Virus record (IMG/VR): IMGVR_UViG_3300030329_004322 | Span: 1 to 40,284 of that record | Length of the DNA: 40,284 nucleotides | Source: a virus | Strand: one strand, 5' to 3' | Shown: piece by piece, positions 1 to 7,158 of the stretch | Numbering within the stretch: position 1 is the first letter of the stretch | Layout: the number at the start of each line of letters is the position of its first letter | Notes under the pieces: generated by a model | What the model was told of the DNA's origin: nothing | Databases searched by the model: none | Seen by the model: only the letters and a program-made list of their open reading frames with translations | Made by a program: the position numbers and the translations under genes

Positions 1-93
1 GCCTGGGCGGTTATCCAGGAACACAGGAACGGACCCCAGGTCGAATCGCTCGGCTGGCGAGGGGTCGCACAGACACAAAGGAGGCTCACAATA
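1..93 (+). repeat. Structured leader repeat, copy A (5' truncated by the window edge)
   Basis: This is the first of five copies of a leader placed directly before small genes. The window starts inside it, at the GCCTGG loop of the proposed pseudoknot, so the 5' strand of helix P1 is missing. It matches the copy at 35848-35937 base for base for about the first 75 bases. The bulged hairpin is intact: outer pairing GACC/GGTC, inner CCA/TGG and GTCGA/TCGGC. It ends in the Shine-Dalgarno sequence AAAGGAGG followed by CTCACA and the start of the 94-330 gene. A contig beginning exactly inside a repeat may reflect an assembly break. Confidence 0.85.
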
Positions 94-330
94 ATGACGA
101 CACACGACATCAACGCCGTTCTTGCCGAAACAGAATCACGCTTCAGACAGCGCACCCCCGCAACGCGTGCCGATGAAGCGCTTGCAAGCTATCGCGTCGG
201 ACGTAGCGAAATGCGCAGATGGTGTCTCGACAATGGCGTAGCGCTTGACGAATTCTGTCCAGACTTCATTGCAGCGTCAGAGAAACTGTTTCACAGGTTG
301 CGACGAGAATTCAAAACCGATCGTTGGTAA
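94..330 (+). CDS. Hypothetical small protein behind leader copy A
   Basis: A 78-aa protein of unknown function. ATG 94 lies behind a strong AAAGGAGG site supplied by the upstream leader repeat. The product is rich in Arg and Glu, looks helical and has no membrane segment or recognisable motif. The stretch around residues 28-50 (RADEALASYRVGRSEMRRW) could be a helical DNA- or protein-binding segment, but that is a guess. It belongs to the class of small early genes that share this leader (35238, 35548, 35938, 36607), whose products do not resemble each other. Confidence 0.7.
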   Translation: MTTHDINAVLAETESRFRQRTPATRADEALASYRVGRSEMRRWCLDNGVALDEFCPDFIAASEKLFHRLRREFKTDRW

Positions 331-340
331 AAAGGGACCA

Positions 341-359
341 GCAGGACATCCGGTCCTGC
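341..359 (+). other. Intergenic hairpin
   Basis: A perfect 7-bp stem (GCAGGAC/GTCCTGC) with a 5-nt loop between the 94 and 392 genes. No T-tract follows, so it is not a typical intrinsic terminator. It lies about 20 nt upstream of the GGAGG site of the 392 gene and may stabilise or process the mRNA. Confidence 0.55.
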
Positions 360-391
360 CCCGCTAAACCCGCAGCACGGAGGACGTTGTT

Positions 392-733
392 ATGCCGATG
401 AACTGGGACGTATCGCGAATCGAAGACCACGCAGTCGTAACCACGGACCCAGACGACGAAACGCAATGGCACCCGACGACATTGTATTTGGTTAATGCTT
501 GCGGCTGGATCGGCATGGGCGAAATCACGAAAAAGAATTCGGTCGAATTTTATGCGCGATTAAGGGCGCGCGAACTTCTTCTCGATATGGGGCTTGGGGC
601 CAGAACAGAATGGGCCGATGTCAAATCGCACATTGGTCTTGCCACCAACCACAGCGACTGGTCGTCTGCCGAGTTTTGGAAGGCATTGCGCAAACGACAC
701 GAAGAGAATAATGCACGGTGGACTCGCAAATGA
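392..733 (+). CDS. Hypothetical protein
   Basis: A 113-aa protein of unknown function. ATG 392 follows an ACGGAGGACG ribosome site at good spacing. The protein is soluble, rich in Trp and charged residues, and ends in a basic tail (RWTRK). No catalytic motif is visible. It sits among small plus-strand genes upstream of the AAA/VWA core, in the typical place for early phage accessory proteins. Confidence 0.65.
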   Translation: MPMNWDVSRIEDHAVVTTDPDDETQWHPTTLYLVNACGWIGMGEITKKNSVEFYARLRARELLLDMGLGARTEWADVKSHIGLATNHSDWSSAEFWKALRKRHEENNARWTRK

Positions 734-744
734 AGAATGGGGGG

Positions 745-790
745 GCGCGCATCCTACACGCGCAGTGGTCGTGCGGGATCGGACCCGCAC
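745..790 (+). other. Pair of intergenic hairpins
   Basis: Two GC-rich hairpins lie between the 392 and 829 genes: GCGCG/CGCGC (745-749 with 759-763) and a perfect 7-bp GTGCGGG/CCCGCAC stem with a 6-nt loop (771-777 with 784-790). Neither is followed by a T-tract. They resemble the hairpin at 341-359 in position, between a stop codon and the next ribosome site. Confidence 0.5.
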
Positions 791-828
791 CTGACGAGAG
801 CCGCGAAACCACACGAAAGGGACCAACG

Positions 829-1266
829 ATGACATCAGATACAACACTCACGCACGTCGCAAGGATGTTCGCCCACGATTTCGGCAATCGGCCCGTCCAG
901 ATTGTGGACGGAGACCAGCCCCCCACGGCAACGGGGGAGGCGGGGTCACATTGGACCGAGTCGGGCAAGACACAGGTTTTTTACCCCAACGCATACCAAC
1001 GGGCTGGAGGGTTTTCGGTATATCACCCATCCACCTACGCCACGGAGGTCGGTGAGGGATGGGTCAGGAAATTCCGAGGCGTCCGCAAGGTCCGCGTGGA
1101 GGGCGAGGTCGAGGGGTACAGCACGGCATACGAGATCGTCGGCAGCGGCTACAGGAGCGAATCGGGCAACACCTACCACCAGGCACTGCACCACCGATAC
1201 GGACGCATCACCACCCGCAGAACACCGGACGGAGTCACCACAATTCACCGAGGAGAGGAACGATGA
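829..1266 (+). CDS. Hypothetical protein
   Basis: A 145-aa protein of unknown function. The frame is open from 718, but ATG 829 is preferred: it follows AAAGGGACCAACG, nearly the same leader as before the 34945 gene, and avoids overlapping the upstream gene. The middle and C-terminus are rich in Gly, Tyr, Thr and Arg (VRKVRVEGEVEGYSTAYEIV), suggesting a beta-rich fold. The C-terminus overlaps the next gene by 4 bases (ATGA), so the two are probably translationally coupled. Confidence 0.6.
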   Translation: MTSDTTLTHVARMFAHDFGNRPVQIVDGDQPPTATGEAGSHWTESGKTQVFYPNAYQRAGGFSVYHPSTYATEVGEGWVRKFRGVRKVRVEGEVEGYSTAYEIVGSGYRSESGNTYHQALHHRYGRITTRRTPDGVTTIHRGEER

Positions 1267-1433
1267 CCGCAGACGAAAGGATCGAGCGCCTGCAACAGCA
1301 GAACACACTCCTAACCAACGCATTGTGGGGAATGCTCAACTGCCAGGACTACGGACCTGAGCCGGGAACGGTCGGGTTCACGGCAGTCACCAAAGCCCGC
1401 GCAGCACTCACACTCGCACGGGAGGAATCATGA
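1263..1433 (+). CDS. Hypothetical small helical protein
   Basis: A 56-aa protein. ATG 1263 overlaps the previous stop (ATGA) and follows GAGGAGAGG. The N-terminus is a short coiled-coil-like helix (DERIERLQQQNTLLTNAL). The C-terminal layout (VTKARAALTLAREES) is close to that of the 37249 gene product (VVKARAVLEKNFYRKEES), which also starts with a helical ERTRRQNERLSEAL segment. The two may be distant paralogues in separate early arms. Function unknown. Confidence 0.6.
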   Translation: MTADERIERLQQQNTLLTNALWGMLNCQDYGPEPGTVGFTAVTKARAALTLAREES

Positions 1434-1711
1434 TCTACAACGACGAAGGTGGATTCATTCCGAACGACACAAGCGACGACGACGAGTTCGCGATGGACGA
1501 GGCACAGCGCAACGTCCGCGTCCAACTCCCGTCGCCAGTTGTCCCCGGCAACCTCATCGACATATCTATTGCCGGCATCGGCACCCTGAAAGGAGTCACA
1601 CAGGAGGAAGCGGTCGCACTGATCGGGAAGCTGCGGCAGGCCATCGCATTCGTGCAGTCAAATCAAAGCGACGAACAGAATGCAACAGACCCCGAAGACT
1701 CGCCGTTTTAA
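1430..1711 (+). CDS. Hypothetical acidic protein
   Basis: A 93-aa acidic protein of unknown function, coupled to the previous gene by an ATGA overlap and preceded by GGGAGGAATC. A predicted beta segment (LIDISIAGIGTLKGVTQEEAVALIGKLRQAI) is followed by a helix and an acidic, disordered tail ending in DSPF. Its neighbours suggest an early accessory role. Confidence 0.65.
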   Translation: MIYNDEGGFIPNDTSDDDEFAMDEAQRNVRVQLPSPVVPGNLIDISIAGIGTLKGVTQEEAVALIGKLRQAIAFVQSNQSDEQNATDPEDSPF

Positions 1712-1725
1712 AGAAAGGACAAGGG

Positions 1726-1803
1726 ATGACACGCAACGACAGTCCCGCTGCCAAGGCAAAAGAATTCGTTGAACTGTTTCTCGACGAGGTGCGCGATGCC
1801 TAA
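1726..1803 (+). CDS. Possible 25-aa leader peptide or mini-gene
   Basis: A very short frame (MTRNDSPAAKAKEFVELF, then LDEVRDA) begins at ATG 1726 behind AAAGGACAAGGG and overlaps the start of the next gene by 8 bases. It looks like a single amphipathic helix. Its ribosome site is better than that of the downstream gene, so its translation could deliver ribosomes to ATG 1796. It may be a coupling peptide rather than a functional protein. Confidence 0.4.
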   Translation: MTRNDSPAAKAKEFVELFLDEVRDA

Positions 1804-2815
1804 CGGCGCACCGGTCAAGCAGGAGGACATCGACAAGATCCCGCGGCTCGGCCACATATACTGGCATTGGATTGGCGGCGTCGAGCATACAACCAAGGAC
1901 GTTGCAGCCGCACTCGCATCCAGCGGATACACCGAAGACGATTTCCTTTTTACGTCACCGAAAAAAGCGTACCACGCCGCGCTCCGTGACATCCGCAGGC
2001 TGAACCTGGACGGCACTCGCATACTCGCAAGAGGGTTGCCGGTTTCATCGGTGAGCCTTATTCGGCATCAGGTGACGTTCGAATCTCTGACGGAGGCAGA
2101 GGATTCGCTGGCGTATCAAAAGGAGATGTTCGTGCAGTATGACCGGAGAACGCGGAGCGTGACGGTCGAAGTCGTAGGCAGCGCGGACGAGAATGACGAG
2201 CTTGAGCAATTGGTCAACGACACGTTCGCCAGACGAATGACTGTGGTCACGGAGCAGGAGGTTCGGCAGTTCGTCCAGCGTCAGGGTCGAGGGATGCGCC
2301 ACGTAATGTGCAAGCCGCGAGGCGGCATCTGGTTTGTGCCGGAGGATAAGACGCCGGACCTGCACCGACTCGAACGATTCGTGAGTGCGATGGGCGGCAC
2401 CTTGTATATGCAGCCCGTTCTGGATACGTCGGACTGGAGGAGCGATGTATCAACCTTTGTGGACCACGACTTCGAAGTCGAGGTCGAGGCCATCAATCGG
2501 AGGCTGGAGGCACAACTCGCCAAGGGCAAGCCGAAGAAAAAAGCGTTGGAGACCCTGGCGAAACAGTACCACGCCCTACACACGAAGGCCCGTGCATACA
2601 AGCGGCTGATGGACTACCGCTCGACGCACATCGAGGACACATGCAGAGAGCAGACGGAACTGATGGAGAAAGTTATCCGGGGAGAGACAGACGTCACCGT
2701 TCAACTTTCGTACAAGGAGCAGAAGCGAATCGAACGTGAAGAAACGAAGGCAAGGAAGAGCGAAGCGGTGCTCGACGACGTGAAGTCCGCCAACACAAGC
2801 AAGGCCCCATTCTAA
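1796..2815 (+). CDS. Large conserved-type phage protein upstream of MoxR/VWA (DUF6744-like, tentative)
   Basis: A 339-aa soluble protein. A TTG start at 1769 is possible, but ATG 1796 (after GACGAGGTGCGCG) gives a more natural N-terminus. The first 220 residues look mixed alpha/beta. The last 120 are highly charged and helical, with a probable coiled coil around VEAINRRLEAQLAKG and a Lys/Glu-rich tail. Length, layout and position directly before a MoxR-like ATPase and a VWA protein recall phage proteins filed as DUF6744; that assignment is from memory and uncertain. The gap to the ATPase gene is 13 bases, so one operon is likely. It may be a substrate or adaptor of the ATPase-VWA pair. Confidence 0.65.
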   Translation: MPNGAPVKQEDIDKIPRLGHIYWHWIGGVEHTTKDVAAALASSGYTEDDFLFTSPKKAYHAALRDIRRLNLDGTRILARGLPVSSVSLIRHQVTFESLTEAEDSLAYQKEMFVQYDRRTRSVTVEVVGSADENDELEQLVNDTFARRMTVVTEQEVRQFVQRQGRGMRHVMCKPRGGIWFVPEDKTPDLHRLERFVSAMGGTLYMQPVLDTSDWRSDVSTFVDHDFEVEVEAINRRLEAQLAKGKPKKKALETLAKQYHALHTKARAYKRLMDYRSTHIEDTCREQTELMEKVIRGETDVTVQLSYKEQKRIEREETKARKSEAVLDDVKSANTSKAPF

Positions 2816-2828
2816 AAAGGACAGACCA

Positions 2829-4007
2829 ATGATGACCGCCAAGTACGCACAGAGCTACTGGAACAAAGCAAACGAAGCCATCGCCCACCTGTCCCCGCTC
2901 GTTCCGGAGCGCGAAGAGGTTTTGCACACTTCCTTCCTCGCACTCGGGACTGGAAAAAACCATTTCCAGATCTCGCCACCGGGGTCCGGAAAGACCTACC
3001 TCGCTGAGATCATCGCAAGGGGGATCGTTGACGCCGACGTATTCTACAAGCTGTTGAGCAAGTCGATCCCGATAGACGAGGTGCTTGGACCCACCAGCCT
3101 CCAGGGCATCAAGATGGAGGACTACCGCCGAGCCATTGACGGCTTCCTGCCCACAGCCCACATCGCGATACTGGATGAAGTTTACAAGGCGGGCGATGCG
3201 CTTTGCAATCCTCTTCTGCGGATGATGAACGAGCGGAAGTACCGCAACGGGAGAACCGTTCTCGACGTTCCGCTCGTTTCCGTATTCGGGATGGCCAATG
3301 AGATGTACGAGGGCCCGGCGCTTGCAGCGTTCGACTCCCGGTGGACATTCAAACACCGCCTCGACTACCTGTCCGACAAGAGTTCGTTCGGCGCGATGAT
3401 CGACGCGACCCGCGAAGGACGGGTGCCCGACATCACATTCCTCGGCATCACGCTGGACGAGATCCACGCAGCACAGACAGAGCTACGGAACGTCGCGTGG
3501 GCCGAAGGCTGCACGGATATTCTCTGGCAGTTGCGCGAGGAGTTCCGGCAGGAGGGGCTTCCGTTCGATGATCGCAAGGCCGTCTGGGTAGCGCGTGACG
3601 TTCTCCCGGCAGAGGCTATGCTTCAAGGGCGCGACTACGTCGACGCGGAGGACTTCGCAATCCTCCAGCATGTATTGTGGTCGGACCCAGACCACATTGA
3701 TCGGGTCCGAGCCATCATCCTCAAGATCGCGAACCCACTACAAGATCAGGCCGACCGCCATGTCAAGTCTGCGCGGGATGCATTCAAAGCCGCGCAGAAG
3801 GTCGTTGCCGAATCTCCTGGCGACGAAGCGGTCCGTATTGCGGCATCCGCTGACGCACGGGTCGAGGTTAGTGACATTCTGAGCACACTCGAACAGATGG
3901 GCAATGGCACCCAGGGCAAGTCGCAGGCGATATGTGCCGCCGCCATAAAGAAGGTCGAGCGCATCGACGAGCGAGTCATTCGTGAAATCCTCCGCATAAG
4001 GGATTAA
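2829..4007 (+). CDS. MoxR-family AAA+ ATPase, RavA-like
   Basis: A 392-aa AAA+ ATPase of the MoxR/RavA type, a chaperone-like remodelling motor. Visible motifs: Walker A PPGSGKT (50-56), Walker B IAILDEV (112-118), sensor 1 in FGMAN (153-157) and a likely arginine finger in FDSRW (R171). The segment from the GPTSLQGIK stretch through GFLPTAHIAILDEVYKAG to NERKYRNG follows E. coli RavA closely in order and wording. The C-terminal 180 residues are helical. The start is ATG 2829 or 2832 behind AAAAGGACAG. The VWA partner follows after 2 bases, the usual MoxR-VWA pairing. What it remodels in this phage is unknown. Confidence 0.93.
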   Translation: MMTAKYAQSYWNKANEAIAHLSPLVPEREEVLHTSFLALGTGKNHFQISPPGSGKTYLAEIIARGIVDADVFYKLLSKSIPIDEVLGPTSLQGIKMEDYRRAIDGFLPTAHIAILDEVYKAGDALCNPLLRMMNERKYRNGRTVLDVPLVSVFGMANEMYEGPALAAFDSRWTFKHRLDYLSDKSSFGAMIDATREGRVPDITFLGITLDEIHAAQTELRNVAWAEGCTDILWQLREEFRQEGLPFDDRKAVWVARDVLPAEAMLQGRDYVDAEDFAILQHVLWSDPDHIDRVRAIILKIANPLQDQADRHVKSARDAFKAAQKVVAESPGDEAVRIAASADARVEVSDILSTLEQMGNGTQGKSQAICAAAIKKVERIDERVIREILRIRD

Positions 4008-4009
4008 TC

Positions 4010-5686
4010 ATGGCGAAAAAAGGGATGATCCAAAGAGCGTTCAGTTTCTTCGGCAAGGGCGGGGTGGCAAAGAAGGCCCCCCCGCGCCTTGCCGAATACC
4101 AGAGAGAGAAATCAAAGCGCTTTGATATACGCGACGATAAACGATACATCATCGACTCTTCCGAGTTCAGTCGGCAGGACTTTAAATTCCTGGAGCTACG
4201 TGCTCCCGAACTGACCCGCCTCGGGATAGATGGCGCAAGAATCCTGCCGCACTTCCGGGAGTTGCAAGTCGACGGGTGGGAATGGTTCTATCGTGGAGCA
4301 CCGAGAACAAAGGAGCGCGGCGAATATTACGCGGACTTTAATCCGCACGACACGGTGCTTTCGCTGATGGGGGGGATGGCAGAGTATCGGTCGCTCCGAG
4401 GCAAGACCATTCGGAACAAGCTAACCTCTCTGATCGCAACGAAGAAGCTGAACGACATTCTCAATAGTCTCCCCGAGCAGGTCGTGCGGTCGATAGCCTC
4501 CGCACAGCAGTCAGGGGAAGACGCGCGGCAGGCCGGAAAGAGGCTTAAGACGTTTCGGCGTATGTGGGAGGAAGCCGACGAGGCCGGGAACGAGGAGAAG
4601 AAGCAGCAACTTGAAGCGATGGGCCATGAGCTTGCGGAACTGGAGGAAGATTCAAGGGAAGAGGCCGAGGCCAATGCACAGAAGGCAGCGGAGGCAATGC
4701 GAGACAACGAGGACGAGATCCGTGATGCCCTGCGCCAGTGTCTGTCCGAAGCCGAAGAGGCGGCAGCGGCAACGCAGGCGACGATGGACACTCTCTCGTT
4801 CGGCCGAGGCCCCGGTGTGAGTCGAAAGCTGAACGAAGAGATGCTCATCGAGATGTCAGAGCAGATCGAGAACGACCAGAATCTCCAGGACATTGCGAAG
4901 CTTGCGGGTCGCATCAAGCAGATCATTGCCCGCAAATCACAACAGCGCGACCGCACCGATTATGGTGAAGTCATCGACACAGAACTCGGCAGCGATGTGT
5001 CTCGAATGGTTGGCCCCGAGTTAGCGATGCTGGCCGATGAAGACCTTGGCCTGGACCTTGTGCGGCGGCTCTACGACGAGCAGGCAACGGTCTGGACGAA
5101 GGAGTCGCAAGAGTCTCTCGGGCGTGGGCCTATCGTCTGCGCCGTAGACTGCTCCGGGTCGATGGGCGGAAAACGGATTTGCTGGGCCAAAGCGATCGCC
5201 TGTGCGCTGTACAGGGTATGCAAGGAACGAAAGCAGCCGTTCAAAATGATCCAGTACAGCGGCAGCGTTTATGCGAAGACATTCAGCCACGGTGGAGAAG
5301 ACGATGCAGAGTTTATGAAAATGCTCCAGCACTTCGAGGGAGGTGGGACATATTACGAAACCGCGTGGGCGGAAATCATCAAGACGTTTGACGAGGAACG
5401 GGAGATGGCGAAAGCTGATGTGGTATTTATCAGCGACGAGATGTTCCCGGTTGGTCAGTTCCCGAACGAGCTACGGCGGTTCAACGAGGCGCTCGTAGAC
5501 GCCAGGGCCAAGTGCTTCGGCATCAGCGTGACGGGCCGCAGAAAATACTACGGCGAATCAGAGAACTCCGTGGTGGGTGCTTTCCAGCACTTCTGCCATT
5601 CGTCGTGGGGAATCAACCCGCACCTCGACAATGACAACGACCAAGCCTGTATCGAAGAACTCTTTGTCGGCAACCTCGAAGCGTAA
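4010..5686 (+). CDS. VWA-domain protein, ViaA-like partner of the MoxR ATPase
   Basis: A 558-aa protein with a C-terminal von Willebrand A domain. The MIDAS metal site is visible as DCSGS (D380, S382, S384), with GGGT (T447) and a later acidic ISDE (D476). The N-terminal 160 residues are globular and basic at the start. Residues 165-255 form a long Glu/Ala/Lys-rich coiled coil. The segment before the VWA domain (SDVSRMVGPELAML through LDLVRRLYDEQ) has the same layout as E. coli ViaA. It probably binds the ATPase through the VWA domain and recruits a client. The start is 2 bases after the ATPase stop. The next gene is separated by a 178-nt structured spacer. Confidence 0.92.
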   Translation: MAKKGMIQRAFSFFGKGGVAKKAPPRLAEYQREKSKRFDIRDDKRYIIDSSEFSRQDFKFLELRAPELTRLGIDGARILPHFRELQVDGWEWFYRGAPRTKERGEYYADFNPHDTVLSLMGGMAEYRSLRGKTIRNKLTSLIATKKLNDILNSLPEQVVRSIASAQQSGEDARQAGKRLKTFRRMWEEADEAGNEEKKQQLEAMGHELAELEEDSREEAEANAQKAAEAMRDNEDEIRDALRQCLSEAEEAAAATQATMDTLSFGRGPGVSRKLNEEMLIEMSEQIENDQNLQDIAKLAGRIKQIIARKSQQRDRTDYGEVIDTELGSDVSRMVGPELAMLADEDLGLDLVRRLYDEQATVWTKESQESLGRGPIVCAVDCSGSMGGKRICWAKAIACALYRVCKERKQPFKMIQYSGSVYAKTFSHGGEDDAEFMKMLQHFEGGGTYYETAWAEIIKTFDEEREMAKADVVFISDEMFPVGQFPNELRRFNEALVDARAKCFGISVTGRRKYYGESENSVVGAFQHFCHSSWGINPHLDNDNDQACIEELFVGNLEA

Positions 5687-5797
5687 CCGCTCCTTCCCGT
5701 AACAGCCGGAGTTAAACCCGACACGGGAGTCAGGGCTTCCGCCTTTCCCTTGCCGCGAGAGCGGGAAGGTGTCGGCACCGGACAACGGGAAGGCCAA

Positions 5798-5843
5798 GGG
5801 GAGGATGGTGATCGGAATCACCCTGCGCCATCCTCCCCCTTTT
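5798..5843 (+). terminator. Terminator- or attenuator-like hairpin after the MoxR-VWA operon
   Basis: A perfect 11-bp GC-rich stem (GGGGAGGATGG with CCATCCTCCCC) encloses a smaller TGAT/ATCA hairpin and is followed by C then TTTT. It lies in the 178-nt gap 5687-5864, which also holds a CCGACAC/GTGTCGG long-range pairing and a CCTTTCCC/GGGAAGG stem. The short T-run suggests partial termination, lowering expression of the downstream genes, rather than a full stop. Confidence 0.6.
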
Positions 5844-5864
5844 AACAACTCGGAGGGTACCACA

Positions 5865-6218
5865 ATGAACGTCCTTAGAATGAGGCTCGGGGTCGACCTC
5901 GTGCTTTCGGTAGCGGCCGGTTGGTCGCTTGAAAGCGTCGCCCTGGGTTGTGCGCTCGTGTCGTACGCTGTGACGCTTTTCGCTTTTAACGTCAGGGTCA
6001 ACAAGGCACTGCTGGTGTCAGAGGATTACCGAAAAGCCCTCTCGCGAATGGAGCACTCACAGGGGGAGGCCCTGAAGGAGTCGACCGGGCTTGCGGCAGA
6101 GGCCCACGACCGATGGAGCAGGATGATGGATCAAGCCGAGAAGCAGATGGCCGAACCCGACAACGATCTGTTCGGAGAGCTTGGCATTGACCCGGACGAG
6201 GAGGATGACGATGAGTGA
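5865..6218 (+). CDS. Small membrane-anchored protein
   Basis: A 117-aa protein. The frame is open from 5769, but ATG 5865 is chosen because it follows CGGAGGG at ideal spacing and lies just after the hairpin at 5798-5843. Residues 10-40 (LVLSVAAGWSLESVALGCALVSY and on) form one long or two short membrane segments. The rest is a charged helix and a very acidic C-terminus (DPDEEDDDE). Possible roles are host membrane interference or anchoring of the upstream ATPase-VWA pair; there is no direct evidence for either. Confidence 0.65.
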   Translation: MNVLRMRLGVDLVLSVAAGWSLESVALGCALVSYAVTLFAFNVRVNKALLVSEDYRKALSRMEHSQGEALKESTGLAAEAHDRWSRMMDQAEKQMAEPDNDLFGELGIDPDEEDDDE

Positions 6219-6438
6219 CGACCAGATCAGACGGCTAAATCAGATCATCGGAGCCAAGCTGTTCAACATCCACGTCGAAGACGATGTGGTTCAACTTACA
6301 TTCGACAAAGGGGGCGAACAGTTCTTCGCATACGTCGCGGATGACGTAGAGGTTCACCGTAGGGAAGAGTTCCCCGAAGACGACAACCAGCTTTCGATAT
6401 TGGAGGAAAAATCCAGTGCCCGCCAAGATGACCTATGA
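6211..6438 (+). CDS. Hypothetical small protein
   Basis: A 75-aa acidic protein that overlaps the previous gene by 8 bases. ATG 6211 has good spacing from GAGGAGG; ATG 6205 in the same frame is too close to it. The sequence alternates beta-like segments (VEDDVVQLTFDKGGEQFFAYV) with acidic loops. No known domain is recognised. It overlaps the next gene by 23 bases. Confidence 0.6.
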   Translation: MSDDQIRRLNQIIGAKLFNIHVEDDVVQLTFDKGGEQFFAYVADDVEVHRREEFPEDDNQLSILEEKSSARQDDL

Positions 6439-6721
6439 GAGCATGGAAGAAGAGATCTTGTTTATAACCGGGGAGTTGAAATTCCTCCAGAAAAAATACC
6501 GATTCTATGACAGAGACACAGACCCCAATACAGTGCCGAAACACGCGTGGGAGAAGAAGCGGGAACTCCACGAGCGCAAGGTCCACTTGACGGGGCTGCG
6601 ACGCACCTACCTGATGTCGCAGAGGGGATACAAGAACCCCATCACCAAGGAGATGCTCAACCGGATCGAACAACTGAAACTGGAGCGGGGGGTACAAGGC
6701 CCCTCCGTAGGTTTTGAATGA
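6416..6721 (+). CDS. Hypothetical helical protein
   Basis: A 101-aa Lys/Glu-rich, mostly helical protein. GTG 6416 follows TGGAGGAAAAATCCA at good spacing; ATG 6428 is an alternative. Residues 10-60 could form a coiled-coil hairpin around YRFYDRDTDPNTVPK. No catalytic or binding motif is evident. It is in an overlapping run with the 6211 gene. Confidence 0.6.
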   Translation: MPAKMTYESMEEEILFITGELKFLQKKYRFYDRDTDPNTVPKHAWEKKRELHERKVHLTGLRRTYLMSQRGYKNPITKEMLNRIEQLKLERGVQGPSVGFE

Positions 6722-6731
6722 ATCTGCTGTG

Positions 6732-6893
6732 ATGTTCGAGCACGGAGGCGTCGAACTCGTCGACACTGACAAGCGCTACATCGTGAAGGTGAACGGAAAG
6801 GAGGTATATCGAAGCCCGTTCCACTCAGACCCATGCTATTGCAACGCATACCGCGTATTCAGGAAGGAGGCATACGGTGAAGTCGATCCGTAA
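6732..6893 (+). CDS. Hypothetical 53-aa protein
   Basis: A short frame starting at ATG 6732 and ending at TAA 6891-6893. The product begins MFEHGGVELVDTDKRY and contains VKVNGKEVYRSPFHSD, DPCYCNAYRVF and a short acidic end. It looks like a small beta protein with two closely spaced cysteines. No clear ribosome site precedes the ATG, so it may be coupled to the gene ending at 6721. Its end carries the AAGGAGG site of the next gene and overlaps it by 17 bases. Confidence 0.5.
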   Translation: MFEHGGVELVDTDKRYIVKVNGKEVYRSPFHSDPCYCNAYRVFRKEAYGEVDP

Positions 6894-7158
6894 GTGGTGG
6901 CTGCGTCGCCGCCTCGGAGGGATCTTCGGCGGCATATGGTGGGCGATTCAAAGGGAGAGGCTCGGCTTGATGCTTGCCCAGGCCAACCTGACCCCCGGCA
7001 AAACGATAGACGGTGCAGAAGACAAGATCAAGGCACTGATCGCAGCAGAGCACATCTGTCCAACGTGTAGATATTTCGACGGCACATGCCTGTTCGGTCT
7101 GGACGCCAACGTAGACAAGGTCATCAAGTGCGCTGAATTTAACCGGAGGGATCAATGA
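6877..7158 (+). CDS. Hypothetical Cys-rich (possible zinc-binding) protein
   Basis: A 93-aa protein with GTG start 6877 behind AAGGAGG. The N-terminus is strongly basic and aromatic (KSIRKWWLRRRLGG), then IWWAIQRERLGLMLAQ could be an amphipathic membrane-surface helix. The C-terminal half holds CPTCRYFDGTC followed by a further Cys near the end (IKCAEF), four cysteines in a zinc-knuckle-like spacing. Function unknown. It is coupled to the next gene by an ATGA overlap. Confidence 0.6.
   Translation: MKSIRKWWLRRRLGGIFGGIWWAIQRERLGLMLAQANLTPGKTIDGAEDKIKALIAAEHICPTCRYFDGTCLFGLDANVDKVIKCAEFNRRDQ

Noticed and set aside
2694-3467. Minus-strand frame of 257 aa opposite the MoxR ATPase gene
   Set aside because: The plus strand encodes a clear AAA+ ATPase there; the reverse frame is a GC-codon shadow without recognisable features.
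4327-4956. Long minus-strand frame (209 aa, Ser/Ala-rich)
   Set aside because: It is the reverse of the Glu/Ala-rich coiled coil of the VWA gene, has skewed composition and no ribosome site.
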